From: Verrucomicrobiota bacterium
GTDB lineage: Bacteria > Verrucomicrobiota > Verrucomicrobiia > Methylacidiphilales > JBCCWR01
Direction of reading: 5' to 3'
Length of the DNA stretch: 64,000 bases
NCBI GenBank assembly: GCA_039192515.1
Contig: JBCCXA010000013.1
Location: forward strand, 29,566 to 93,565
Position numbers and translations under genes: made by a program. The notes under the pieces are model-generated. The model saw only the letters and a program-made list of their open reading frames with translations, was not told the origin of the DNA and ran no database searches. Shown piece after piece: positions 38,793 to 47,833 of this stretch. Every line of letters starts with the position of its first letter. The first letter of the stretch is position 1.

Positions 38793-39423
38793 GTTGGGGT
38801 TCACTCCGCAATCTTAAGACTGCAAAATGACGCTCTGTGTTTCCTTTTTCCATGCGGTAGGAGTAGAAGCGGTTTAAATCGGCACCGGTGTTTTCCATGC
38901 AGTCATAAAATTGGTGCAAACCTATTTCTTGAGCTTGCGCAGCCATTTTTTTTGCAATGTCCACTTCATAAAGAGGGGGTCGAATGCAAGGTCCAAGAAC
39001 GCATAATATATGACTAATTTCAGATTGATAGGTTTCAACCATGGCCATGACGGTTTGTTTTAAGATGTTTTGCTCCGTTCCCTTCTTGCCCGAATGGGCC
39101 ACAGCTATTACTTTTTTTGTGGGATCAAAGAAATAAAGCGGGCCGCAATCAGCCGCTCGTATGACCAGGGATAGATCCGCCGTTTGCGTGATTAAGCCAT
39201 CTACTATGGGTACCGTTGTGTGACGATGTTTTTGATCTACTACAGCAACCTGACTCCCATGCGTTTGCTCGGCTTCTACGATCTGGTCATGTGGGAATTG
39301 GCATGCTCGAAGCAAATGAGCCAGATTTTCGCGTGTGCTTGCAAAGTGTTTTTGTCGAAGCGTGAAAAGATGCTGAATCTGCTTCGAGACAAGTTCTGGG
39401 AAAAGCTGGTAGTTCGCTGTCAT
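38758..39423 (-). CDS. pgeF: PgeF/YfiH family (laccase domain) protein
   Basis: The family was named for polyphenol oxidase activity; members act in purine nucleoside metabolism and as peptidoglycan editing factors. The 221-residue protein keeps the metal ligands: His in EQTHGSQVAV, Cys in IRAADCGPLYFF and His in VAHSGKKGTEQNI. It also has GPCIRPPLYEV, the C-terminal family motif. It is slightly shorter than usual. It is convergent with the SDR gene, overlapping it by 35 bases at the ends. Confidence 0.85.
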   Translation of the reverse strand: MTANYQLFPELVSKQIQHLFTLRQKHFASTRENLAHLLRACQFPHDQIVEAEQTHGSQVAVVDQKHRHTTVPIVDGLITQTADLSLVIRAADCGPLYFFDPTKKVIAVAHSGKKGTEQNILKQTVMAMVETYQSEISHILCVLGPCIRPPLYEVDIAKKMAAQAQEIGLHQFYDCMENTGADLNRFYSYRMEKGNTERHFAVLRLRSEPQPNLACSKQESL

Positions 39424-39465
39424 AGCACCATGCTAAGGCCTAAATACCAGATTCCGAATAGAATA

Positions 39466-39498
39466 TAGCCCTTCTTCCTTAGTTCGGAAGAAGGGCTA
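39466..39498 (-). terminator. strong hairpin, possible terminator or attenuator before pgeF
   Basis: Arms 39466-39478 and 39486-39498 (TAGCCCTTCTTCC and its complement) form a perfect 13-bp stem with a 7-base loop. On the minus strand it lies after the 55-residue gene and before pgeF, followed by TATTCTATTC, a modest T-rich stretch. It may end the small gene or separate it from pgeF. Confidence 0.55.
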
Positions 39499-39540
39499 AA
39501 AATGTTCTATAATAAATGCGCGCTAAATGAATGGATTGGA

Positions 39541-39708
39541 TCAATCATCCATATGATCTGCCCAAGTGGGTGACAGACGTAGATTTTGTTTCACTTTTCT
39601 TCTTTCGTAACGGTGGGCTCCAGCTTTCCGAGCTTTGCCCTCTAATTCACTGAATATGTATTTCGGTGGTGTGAGATGTGATGTTGTTATTTGTGTTGTT
39701 TTTCGCAT
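39541..39708 (-). CDS. small basic protein of unknown function
   Basis: I do not recognise this 55-residue protein. The ATG at 39708 is preceded by AAGGAGAAGG five bases upstream, one of the best ribosome sites in the window, which makes the gene likely even though it is short; the longer frame to 39786 lacks this. The product is basic and soluble (KYIFSELEGKARKAGAHRYE and RRKVKQNLRLS), with a short acidic end (DHMDD). A strong hairpin follows, then pgeF. Confidence 0.6.
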   Translation of the reverse strand: MRKTTQITTSHLTPPKYIFSELEGKARKAGAHRYERRKVKQNLRLSPTWADHMDD

Positions 39709-39968
39709 AGGAACCTTCTCCTTTCGAGAATAATTTAAAAGCAGAAATCTTGCCAATGAGTCGATATAGAGATTAGCCGCAGTCATTTAATGGATTATAA
39801 ATATTGCGAATTTTTGCAGATACCAAACCGTTAATAAAATATCGGCATGAAAGGGAGTAAAATTAGGCATTGTGAAAAAAAAAGACCAATCTTTATGGGT
39901 GGCTAACTTGCGAGAATCAAAGTTCGGTGTATCTATAATGATGTGATTAATACTTAATCCCTAGACCT

Positions 39969-40649
39969 ATGATAGCTGTTACCAATTGCGAAGAGAAATC
40001 ACAAAAAAAGTTTAGAAGTAAAATAAAACCTTACTTAAATTCTTCATCTAGAAAATGTGTAAAACTACGTTCTGTCCGACCGGAAGGGAAAAGTAAGCCG
40101 ACTACCGAGCTAGGAGATGTGGACGATACGCCACTAGGGGACGTCAACTATTTGCTCAATGCGGATCTTATGCTGGCAGTTAGCCATGCGATTGAGGATA
40201 TGGCATCTGAAGTCAAGGATGGGGAGCTCCTTAGCACCTTTCAGGACTTAGGTAATTTTGAACCGCAGCGCAAGCGCTACCGCGAGCTATCTCAAAATCT
40301 CAGCTCTGTTCGTGTAGTCGGTTGCGGAGAACCTCCTAAGCGCTGCGGAAAGACCGAATTTGTAAGGTTCTGTTCCGATGATTTGGCTCGGTACTGGGTT
40401 GTTTCCTTAGCTAGTGACTGTTCGCATGCCGCATTAGTCTGTCAACAAGTCAATAAAACAGATCAATTCAAAGAAAAATTATTTGTTGGGTTCTATACCT
40501 TCAACCCTTTCTTTGTGCGATCTATTCATAGGCATTTCTCTTTAATGATGGTGGGTCTTGGTAAAGTCATCAAAAATTGGCAAATCGAGATGAACTTGCC
40601 TGTTCTGACGCAAAAAGAACTCAAAAAGTACCTCAAAGATAGCCAGTAA
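39969..40649 (+). CDS. hypothetical protein, weakly DICT-like
   Basis: This 226-residue protein has a basic, low-complexity N-terminus (about residues 1-55) and a globular part beginning near LLNADLMLAVSHAIEDMAS. The later pattern FQDLGNFEPQRKRY, VRVVGCGEPP, YWVVSLASDC and FVGFYTFNPFFVRSIHRHF faintly resembles DICT sensory domains, which I cannot confirm by eye. There is no signal peptide or membrane helix, so it should be cytoplasmic. It stands alone between a small basic gene and a FecR protein. Confidence 0.6.
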   Translation: MIAVTNCEEKSQKKFRSKIKPYLNSSSRKCVKLRSVRPEGKSKPTTELGDVDDTPLGDVNYLLNADLMLAVSHAIEDMASEVKDGELLSTFQDLGNFEPQRKRYRELSQNLSSVRVVGCGEPPKRCGKTEFVRFCSDDLARYWVVSLASDCSHAALVCQQVNKTDQFKEKLFVGFYTFNPFFVRSIHRHFSLMMVGLGKVIKNWQIEMNLPVLTQKELKKYLKDSQ

Positions 40650-40816
40650 AGACTTATATTAGAGAAGCTTATATACCTGAAACTCGACAGCCCAATATGT
40701 TAGACCTGTCCTGGGGCTCAGTCCTAAGCGAATAAATTCAATTTTAGCACTATACAAATCCGTTTTGATTTGCCATATTATAGAGAGTCGTTGTTAATAA
40801 CTTCAGGAGCATACTC

Positions 40817-42052
40817 ATGAGAAAAATCAGTATAATCGCTTTATGTACCCTTCTAAGCGCACAGCTTATGGCTTCGCCCAGTTTGATGATCGATGCCATG
40901 GGCAAATTAAACTTTCTGGATGATTCTGGTAACCTTGCCAAATCTATCGATAAAGGCTCAATCGCAGCCGACATTGAACTGGGAGATCAAAAGTTTCGCG
41001 TTTCCTATGGCCGGGATCTCCAAGGAAACCCTAACATCATTATCTATTCGAATCCTACGAACCCGTCCAATATTTCTCTGAGAGGTTTTGGCAAGGAGAT
41101 TAAAATTTTGGACGGTGGAGTGCTCACCATTGTAGCCACTCCAGACGGTAATGACGCGATGCTCAAGTCGGGTCTTTTGGGCAAAGTTCAAGTAGGTGGG
41201 CAAACCATGCAGCCTAACTCAGTCGTCAATATTGGTGGGGGTCAGATTACCCAGCAGCCTATTTTCCAGCAGGCCGAAATGGTTAAGAAGTCTGCTTCTG
41301 GTCAAGCAACAACCCAAAGCGGCTTGTTAAAATTAGGGGCTACGGCACACCGGGTAAGCGGAACTGTCATGGTTACCTACCCAGGTCAACAAGAGAGACC
41401 CTTGGTTGCCGGAGATGTTTTACAAGAAGGTGCCATCATTCGCACGGGCGCGGACGGCAATGTCTACCTCTCTCCTTATCCTCAGTCGTTGGCATGGTTG
41501 GAGCCTTCCTCTGAAATGGAAATTTTAAAACTGGCTCCTGATGCATCAGCTGGTTTGGATGCCAATATTTTACTAGGGCTAAAACAAGGAACCATTACTT
41601 CGACGTTGAGAGGTATTGATCACTCTAAAGTTTCCTACAAAATCAAGACACCCAGGGGAGTTGCTGCTGCTAGGGGCACAACCTTTACTGTTACCGCTGA
41701 CGGCAACGTGATCGTTTGCTCAGTTACGGAGGGTAACATCACCGTCAATTTAGATGGTGGGTCTGTCTCTATGGATATAAGCAATGGCTTTGAAGCCACC
41801 TTTACTCCAAATGGAGGCGCACCTCAGCAATTGCCTATGAATGCTCAAAGAATCGCTCTCATTAACAACATCATCGAAGTTTACCGGCAAATTTTTGGCA
41901 ATCTAGGTGAAGGGGGCGAGTTTGATGAGATTGAAGGCGTGGGTGATACCGATATCGGAGATGCGTTATCTGACCTCATAGACAATCTTGAAGACGCTCT
42001 TGATGACATCGACGATGATTTGGACGACGATGATACCACACCCACCAGCTAA
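40817..42052 (+). CDS. secreted FecR-domain protein with acidic tail
   Basis: The 411-residue protein has an AGGAG ribosome site, a signal peptide (MRKISIIALCTLLSAQLMAS), a beta-rich first part, and a FecR domain at about residues 170-310. The domain shows LVAGDVLQEGAIIRTGADGN, LGLKQGTITSTLRG and KIKTPRGVAAARGTTFTVTA. The last 30 residues are almost all Asp, Leu and Ile (DDIDDDLDDDDTTPTS). No sigma factor or transporter lies beside it. It is paralogous in domain content to the FecR gene at 32.3-33.9 kb. Confidence 0.8.
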   Translation: MRKISIIALCTLLSAQLMASPSLMIDAMGKLNFLDDSGNLAKSIDKGSIAADIELGDQKFRVSYGRDLQGNPNIIIYSNPTNPSNISLRGFGKEIKILDGGVLTIVATPDGNDAMLKSGLLGKVQVGGQTMQPNSVVNIGGGQITQQPIFQQAEMVKKSASGQATTQSGLLKLGATAHRVSGTVMVTYPGQQERPLVAGDVLQEGAIIRTGADGNVYLSPYPQSLAWLEPSSEMEILKLAPDASAGLDANILLGLKQGTITSTLRGIDHSKVSYKIKTPRGVAAARGTTFTVTADGNVIVCSVTEGNITVNLDGGSVSMDISNGFEATFTPNGGAPQQLPMNAQRIALINNIIEVYRQIFGNLGEGGEFDEIEGVGDTDIGDALSDLIDNLEDALDDIDDDLDDDDTTPTS

Positions 42053-42120
42053 GGTGCAACGCGCTCTAAATTCTCCCTCTCCCTAAAACTAAAGCGAAAT
42101 AATTTGCAGCGTAGACTCAT

Positions 42121-44364
42121 TCACCTAGATATCAGGGACTCACCAGGAATCCCTTTTTTGGTGTTTGCAGGAATCGTTGAGCTATAGTCCCTGTCAATGA
42201 GCTTTGTCACGGGCCCTGCGCTAAGCACTGCTCCTTCTAGAGTTGCCGGTAGATACGTCTGTACCCAATCCCCAGCTAAATGGAAATTACTCCACTCCGT
42301 GTTTTGCTGCGGACGCATTTCATCAACAGACGGGGTTGCTGCAAATGTGGCATCTATAGACTTATAAATAACATCCCGACTAATCGTCATTTTTTTGCTT
42401 TGAGGAAAATGTTGTTGGATCTCCTTCTTGATGAGCTCAAGAAGTTCAGGTCTTTTTAATTCAAGCTCTTGGTAAGCTGCACTGATGATGATCGTGTAAT
42501 GGTAGAAGTCGTTGGCAAAGCTAGGTAAATAGTCGGTACGATCAAATATCCATTGCACGGGTGAATCTAGCAGTCCGACAAAAGGCTGATTGATAATGGG
42601 TGTGTCACAAAGAATATGCACCGAAATAATAGGTGAGGAAGGAATTTGAGCGATCTGATTTTTGAGAGGAGATGTTTCGGGCAAGAGGCTTGAGAGTGCC
42701 TTGGATGGCATACAGCTAATACACTGGTCAAAATGCTCATAAGTCTGCCTGGTGGTTTTAAAAGAGATTAATTTATCCTTCTCAAAGCAGAGTTCCTTGA
42801 TGGGTTCTCCAGTATGGATGCGGCCTCCCGTTGCCTTTAGGAATAGCTCTGCTTCCGGCATAAGCAATTCGCTGAGACCTACTTTGCTGAAGTAAATACT
42901 TGCATCGGATGTGCCGCCAAATAAGGATTGGCGTAGGACGGCTTCAAAGAGTTTTGCACTGGCAGAAGCAATAGGTTCATTCAGAGCTGCTATGCAAAGG
43001 GGTTCCCACAACACATGAATCGCATGAGGGGTTTGCCGTTGCCCAAGCAACCATTCCTTGACCGTGGACTTTTGACTGGGGCTCTGACCAATCCTTAAAG
43101 ACAACCCAAAATAACAGATAGCGATCCGGTCTTTCCAACTGAGCTCTTCAAAGCTCAATAAGGCCTTCAGTAGATGGAAAGGAGCGGGCAAATTAGCCGC
43201 ACGCAAGTGAGTGATGCCCTTATCAAGGCTATGATAGGGGACATGAATGCTCTTCTGAATTTCTAACTTTTCTTCAACTCCCAGGGACTTGATAAGATTA
43301 AGACATGAGTGATAACAACCCATTAAGATATGCTGACCGTTATCAAAGGTAATGCCTGTTTTGGTGTCGTTGTAACTATGAGCTCTCCCTCCCGTATAAG
43401 ATTTGGCCTCAAAGATCTCTACCTGATGACCTCCCCGAGAAAGATGAACCGCTGTAGCTATACCGGCAAAACCGCCCCCAAAGATGGCGACACGCTGTGG
43501 GAGTTTTGTTGAGGTAGGCAAGCTATTAAAAGAGCGCATCGCCTTGATAACAGCTAGGACTTTCTCAAATTTATTGAGCTGGACGGGCGCTTTTCCAAGC
43601 CCGAAATTATTTTTTCTAAGCTTTTCCAGCAACCTAGAATAAACATGTGTCATAATCTCCGCCGCTGCCATGTTCTTGCTGTCTTTTGCGGGTAGGAGTC
43701 GAGCTGCTTTGGCATAAAAGTGTTTTGCCCGATGGTATTGTAAAAGACAAAGACGTTTTAAGTTCGCTTTATTGGGCCATGTTCGCAGATCATCTTCCGT
43801 GACCTGGAAAGTATCTAACTCATCTTGGGGAATATAAATACGGTCATATTCCAGCAAATCATACTGAATGTCTCGTAAGATATTCGTCAGTTGAAAAGCC
43901 ATGCCTAGAGCAACAGCATAGGCTTTAGTATGGGCATGACTGTGCTCAAAGATCTCGATAGAGGCTAAACCAACCGCAGATGCTACCCGGTAACAATACG
44001 TTTCTAATTCGGCAAAGGATGGGTAGCGGCTTTTATGAAGATCCATTTCGACGCCCCGCATGATGTCTTTCAAGGGATCTGGTGGAATCAGGTATAAACG
44101 AACGATCTTTGCTAAATCTTGGCCAAGCCGAGATTGAGGAGTACCTGTATAACAAGCGTCTATCTCCTGATTCCAAAATTCGATCTCTTTGAGTTTTTGA
44201 GTAAGACTCTTGTCTTTTTCATCCACGATATCATCTGCTGTGCGACAGAATGCGTACAAAATGGCCATCGCCTCACGTTTTTCCTTGGGGAGAATGAAAA
44301 AAGAAAGCGCCAGGTTGGAGCCGCTTTTTTGAGTAATGGTCTGGCTATCGGGAAGATCTTGCAT
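42121..44364 (-). CDS. hpnDE: fused presqualene diphosphate synthase (HpnD) and squalene desaturase-like enzyme (HpnE)
   Basis: Residues 1 to about 270 are an HpnD-type prenyltransferase: FCRTADDIVDEK is the first Asp-rich motif and LTNILRDIQYDLLEYDRIYI carries the second. About residues 285-747 are an HpnE-type FAD oxidoreductase with VAIFGGGFAGIATAVHLSRG at its start and FEAKSYTGGRAHS. In the three-enzyme pathway HpnD makes presqualene diphosphate, HpnC makes hydroxysqualene, and HpnE reduces this to squalene. Two steps are joined here in one chain with only a short linker. It lies 33 bases downstream of hpnC on the same strand. Confidence 0.9.
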   Translation of the reverse strand: MQDLPDSQTITQKSGSNLALSFFILPKEKREAMAILYAFCRTADDIVDEKDKSLTQKLKEIEFWNQEIDACYTGTPQSRLGQDLAKIVRLYLIPPDPLKDIMRGVEMDLHKSRYPSFAELETYCYRVASAVGLASIEIFEHSHAHTKAYAVALGMAFQLTNILRDIQYDLLEYDRIYIPQDELDTFQVTEDDLRTWPNKANLKRLCLLQYHRAKHFYAKAARLLPAKDSKNMAAAEIMTHVYSRLLEKLRKNNFGLGKAPVQLNKFEKVLAVIKAMRSFNSLPTSTKLPQRVAIFGGGFAGIATAVHLSRGGHQVEIFEAKSYTGGRAHSYNDTKTGITFDNGQHILMGCYHSCLNLIKSLGVEEKLEIQKSIHVPYHSLDKGITHLRAANLPAPFHLLKALLSFEELSWKDRIAICYFGLSLRIGQSPSQKSTVKEWLLGQRQTPHAIHVLWEPLCIAALNEPIASASAKLFEAVLRQSLFGGTSDASIYFSKVGLSELLMPEAELFLKATGGRIHTGEPIKELCFEKDKLISFKTTRQTYEHFDQCISCMPSKALSSLLPETSPLKNQIAQIPSSPIISVHILCDTPIINQPFVGLLDSPVQWIFDRTDYLPSFANDFYHYTIIISAAYQELELKRPELLELIKKEIQQHFPQSKKMTISRDVIYKSIDATFAATPSVDEMRPQQNTEWSNFHLAGDWVQTYLPATLEGAVLSAGPVTKLIDRDYSSTIPANTKKGIPGESLISR

Positions 44365-44397
44365 CGTTAAAGAGTGGTGCCTCGTAGAAAAGAAAAT

Positions 44398-45318
44398 TTA
44401 CCTGAAGATAAAAGATTTTAAGAAGAGGGTCACGAAATCAAATTTGGACAACTTGGGGCGTTTCGATAAAGTATCATATCCCCGACGTCTTATTTTTTCT
44501 AAGATAGTAGTTCCTCCCAACCAAGTCATACGAATTTCCCAAGCTAATTTCCCTGAATAACAAGCGAGGGCTGGGAGTAGGGGACGACCTTGATCAAAAT
44601 GTTCCTGAGCCAGCTGCACCTGTTCTTTCACGCAAGCGGTGAACCCCATACCAGGGACACCCGAGAAAAGCTCATCCTCCTCTACCCAATGTTTCTTTAA
44701 TGCGTCCTGAGGTAGGTAAATGCGATCCTTACCTAGATCCACAGAGATATCTTGCCAGAAATTGGCGAGCTGCAATCCCGTGCAAATATGATCGGACAAG
44801 ATATGAAGCTCCTCATCCCGAATACCGTGTAAATGAAGAACCAGTCTGCCTATGGGATTAGCACTTCGTCGGCAATAATCGAGCACCTCTTCGATATTGG
44901 CATAACGGCGTTTTTCAATATCCTGCTGAAAAGCGGATAAAAGATCGTAAAATAAATGCGCCGGTAGCTGGCACTTGTTTATCGTGTCCTGCAGGGGCAG
45001 AAAAATCCACTGATAAGTTGGCTCGACAAGCTGACCTTCTAAACAACGCCTGAGCTGCTCTCGGAAATAAGCCATCTGCTCTGATCTTTCCGCTTCTGAT
45101 AGAGCATGTCTCCGGTGACCCTCTACTCGTGGGTCTGAGTATCCCTCATCTGCTATGTCATCGGAAACCCTGGCAAAGGCGTAGACCGCATGCACATGCT
45201 TTTGTAAGTGCTTGGGAACAAACAAGCCAACAGGAAAATTTTCATAGTGCGACTTGGCGAGCTTGCTACATCTCCCATAAGCACTTTCTAAGGACTCTGT
45301 CTGTTTCATCTGAAGCAT
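44398..45318 (-). CDS. hpnC: squalene synthase HpnC (hydroxysqualene synthase)
   Basis: HpnC converts presqualene diphosphate to hydroxysqualene. This 306-residue squalene/phytoene synthase family protein has the first Asp-rich motif RVSDDIADEG and the second region LANFWQDISVDLGKDRIYLP. FPVGLFVPKHLQKHVHAVYA near the N-terminus is typical of HpnC. With the HpnD-HpnE fusion directly downstream it completes squalene synthesis from farnesyl diphosphate. The cyclase is not in the window. Confidence 0.9.
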   Translation of the reverse strand: MLQMKQTESLESAYGRCSKLAKSHYENFPVGLFVPKHLQKHVHAVYAFARVSDDIADEGYSDPRVEGHRRHALSEAERSEQMAYFREQLRRCLEGQLVEPTYQWIFLPLQDTINKCQLPAHLFYDLLSAFQQDIEKRRYANIEEVLDYCRRSANPIGRLVLHLHGIRDEELHILSDHICTGLQLANFWQDISVDLGKDRIYLPQDALKKHWVEEDELFSGVPGMGFTACVKEQVQLAQEHFDQGRPLLPALACYSGKLAWEIRMTWLGGTTILEKIRRRGYDTLSKRPKLSKFDFVTLFLKSFIFR

Positions 45319-45530
45319 ACTTGTTCTTTAACCCAAAGGATGCCATAGAAATTTGAAGATCGTACCCATCTCCTTCAACTTTTATGGCGTAATCCCGGCT
45401 TAAAAGGAATAACAGTAAAGACACCTTTCCTCTGATTATCAACGAAATAGGAACGGGCAATGAGATTTACCCAGGAGCAGATGGAGTCACCCACGAGTGC
45501 ATCTTCCAATTGACAACCATAGCAAGCCTT

Positions 45531-45640
45531 CCCGTCATCCCCCGGCTTGATCGGGGAAAGCCTCGAAGGAACCGTGCGAAGCACCATCCTGCTTGGATCA
45601 GGGCCGGTGTCAGGGGATCAATCCAGGGGTAATGCATCAT
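45531..45640. repeat. dispersed intergenic repeat, copy A
   Basis: It contains CCCGTCATCCCCCGGCTTGA, then AAGCCTCGAAGGAACCGTGC and GGGCCGGTGTCAGGGGATCA. The same pieces recur at 47.8, 48.2, 50.3 and 50.4 kb. Copy A is closest to copy D, with which it shares the long middle segment. Confidence 0.85.
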
Positions 45641-45663
45641 CCGGGTTAAACTCTGCTTCTCTC

Positions 45664-45692
45664 CAAAAAAAGAGCCATCCGAAGATGGCTCT
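45664..45692 (-). terminator. rho-independent terminator of the PEP-CTERM gene
   Basis: On the minus strand AGAGCCATC and GATGGCTCT form a perfect 9-bp stem around a TTCG tetraloop, followed by seven T residues. It sits 25 bases after the PEP-CTERM stop codon and is the clearest terminator in the window. Confidence 0.9.
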
Positions 45693-45717
45693 AGATTTTA
45701 TAAACTACGAGGGGAAA

Positions 45718-46356
45718 TCAAGACTTAGCAGCTTCTGCTTTCTTTTGTTTACGGCGAACGATCAATAAGGCAACCGCACCTAAGGCAAGTAGTGCATAGG
45801 TAGAAGGCTCAGGAATTACCGCCACTCCCACTGCGGTAATGCTATCTATTTCAGCATTCAAAAATGTCGTATTAAAACTTCCATTGCCTAAGAACCGAAT
45901 AAGCTTTACATCGGTCAAATCTCCTGATCCTAAGGTAAAGGAATCAGATGTTACGCTGGTAAAACTATCTGTGAATGATGCTGTGAGAAAATCTGCCGTA
46001 GCAACAACCTGATCTGCACTATCGAATAGTAATATTTGGAAGTCAGGCATGCTGTTACCATTTGCAACTAATCCATTGATAGATATATCAGTTATTCCAG
46101 TTAGATCAAAAGATGCTGCTCCGAAACCTCCAGGACCTATGGAACCAGTGAGCTGGGCAAATGTTCCCGACGCCGCAAAGTTGAACTGATAGGAGTCAGC
46201 GGTAGCTACTGCAGTATTATTCTGAAATAAATTCGCAGTCAGGTTGTTCGCTTCCCAGTCTTCACCATAGTCCGCCAGAATAAATTGGGCATTTGCTCCA
46301 GTCATTAAACCCATGCTAAACAAACCGACTGCTATGTATAATCTACACTTTTTCAT
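45718..46356 (-). CDS. PEP-CTERM sorting domain protein
   Basis: This secreted protein of about 212 residues has a signal peptide (MKKCRLYIAVGLFSMGLMTG, ending near ANAQ). I chose the second ATG because GGGAATGGA lies just upstream of it. A beta-rich middle part follows, and then a C-terminal PEP-CTERM signal: VIPEPSTYALLALGAVALL plus a basic RRKQKK tail. Exosortase is expected to cleave this tail and release or anchor the protein outside the cell; no exosortase gene is in the window. It follows the TIGR02597-like gene by 35 bases and ends at a strong terminator. Confidence 0.88.
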   Translation of the reverse strand: MKKCRLYIAVGLFSMGLMTGANAQFILADYGEDWEANNLTANLFQNNTAVATADSYQFNFAASGTFAQLTGSIGPGGFGAASFDLTGITDISINGLVANGNSMPDFQILLFDSADQVVATADFLTASFTDSFTSVTSDSFTLGSGDLTDVKLIRFLGNGSFNTTFLNAEIDSITAVGVAVIPEPSTYALLALGAVALLIVRRKQKKAEAAKS

Positions 46357-46391
46357 AATATCCATTCCCTATTATTCCCTTTTTCTTATTC

Positions 46392-47420
46392 TTAATCAAG
46401 CACATATGGAATTGTATTAGTTACAAATGCACTATTTGTTTTTGTTGTTGAAAATTTCTGAACAAGGTAAGGCGTGCCTGCTGGTATGACGTCATTGTCT
46501 TTATTACTTCCTAAGCCCGCTTCCAACCAATTACTGCCATTGTGGTAATATGGATACCATCTATTGTTGTAAAAGATAAAAAGCAAATCAGCTTTTGAAA
46601 AATCGGAATTTGTCTTCCATCCGTTCATATCTTCGAAGCCAAGCGAAGCTAAAGTTTTATCAATTGGGAAGGATCCGCCTACGAAGGTAAGACCAGATAA
46701 GGTTACTACATTCTTTGCATCGGTTGTGGGCACATAACCATCCAGGGTAATTACTAAATCGTCAGTTCCGCGACGGTTATATATGAGTCCTGTATTCGGG
46801 CTTAACGCTTGATTATTTCTATTAGACCCAAATCCTGCTTCTCTCCATTCTCTGGGGGATTTATTGAGGTAAAAAAGTCTCCATCCTCCGTCGATTAGAA
46901 GAAACACATTATCCGCTCTATTAAAGTCATTATTGCGTGTGATAATGTTTGAGTCGCCAAAGAACGATAGCAAGGTAAAACCAGGTACTATTTTGAATCG
47001 ATCACCCACTTTGGCAGCACCAGAATTTTTAAGACTGATACCTGAGTTGTCTAAAGTTAATCTATCTGTTGTGTTAGCGGTGATAGGCAATTGCCTACCT
47101 GTCGCGTCACCGGAGGTGATAAGGAGGTAAAAGGGTGATTCAGGTTGCGAGAGTGCAGAATCCGACCAACCTGCTCCTGAACTGCTGATGCTATCAGCAG
47201 ACACTGCGCTTATTTCCCCAGACATAATGCCTACCATATTTTCTGGCAATGCCGGTTCTAACGTAAGAGAAAGAGCTGACGTGCTGGGAGCACCTTGAGA
47301 TCCTCCTGGTATGGTGAAATTCATAACCCCATAGGGCGTGGTAGAGACTGACTGTGCTTGGAGTAGTGGACTCGATAGGCCCAACAAGGCCGCTGTAATA
47401 GTTAGTATTAGTTTGTTCAT
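46392..47420 (-). CDS. secreted TIGR02597-like surface protein
   Basis: The 342-residue protein has a signal peptide (MNKLILTITAALLGLSSPLL, ending near QAQS). It opens with VSTTPYGVMNFTIPGG and has two similar later segments, NRADNVFLLIDGGWRLFYLN and FSKADLLFIFYNNRWYPYYH, each followed by REAGFGSN- or LEAGLGSN-like text. This layout resembles the TIGR02597 family known from Verrucomicrobia; the match is from memory. It is cotranscribed with the PEP-CTERM gene downstream, so both may be parts of one extracellular matrix. Confidence 0.75.
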   Translation of the reverse strand: MNKLILTITAALLGLSSPLLQAQSVSTTPYGVMNFTIPGGSQGAPSTSALSLTLEPALPENMVGIMSGEISAVSADSISSSGAGWSDSALSQPESPFYLLITSGDATGRQLPITANTTDRLTLDNSGISLKNSGAAKVGDRFKIVPGFTLLSFFGDSNIITRNNDFNRADNVFLLIDGGWRLFYLNKSPREWREAGFGSNRNNQALSPNTGLIYNRRGTDDLVITLDGYVPTTDAKNVVTLSGLTFVGGSFPIDKTLASLGFEDMNGWKTNSDFSKADLLFIFYNNRWYPYYHNGSNWLEAGLGSNKDNDVIPAGTPYLVQKFSTTKTNSAFVTNTIPYVLD

Positions 47421-47833
47421 AGTTTTAGTAATCCCCTAAATACAATTTATAATTTATTTGCAGGTTTTGATTAAGCAAGTTGTTTTTAATCTTTTTAACC
47501 ATCGTAGTTTTTGAGTAGTAAACACAATGTTTTACAATTTCTATGGATATTAACCGTTATTTTCATAAAGTGTCAACGTAAAAAAAGCTCTATAAGCATA
47601 TTTTTTGATTTTTTAAGTCGTTTTTCGATGGTTGTTTCCTCTGTTTCTGTAATCACTACTATTATAAGTAAATTCTATTTGCTTCTTGTCAATAACTCGT
47701 CTTTGCTAGTTTCGAAATTTAGCAACACTTTTATTAGCATTATTTTCAAGATTTTCAATGTTAAATATTTAACTTAAGCCACTTTATAGTAATGGAACCA
47801 GATGCGTCAAAACTTGCCCATCCCTCGACTTCT

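Larger units (their letters stand above)
45319..45717. other. intergenic region with repeat and terminator
   Basis: Between hpnC and the PEP-CTERM gene there are about 400 bases with no convincing gene. It contains a copy of the dispersed repeat (45531-45640) and the terminator of the PEP-CTERM gene (45664-45692). Short frames here overlap the repeat and have no coding features. Confidence 0.6.

Noticed and set aside
47511..47777. 88-codon frame upstream of the TIGR02597-like gene
   Set aside because: Its Ile/Phe/Ser-rich product follows from the AT-rich DNA; it lies where the leftward promoter should be.
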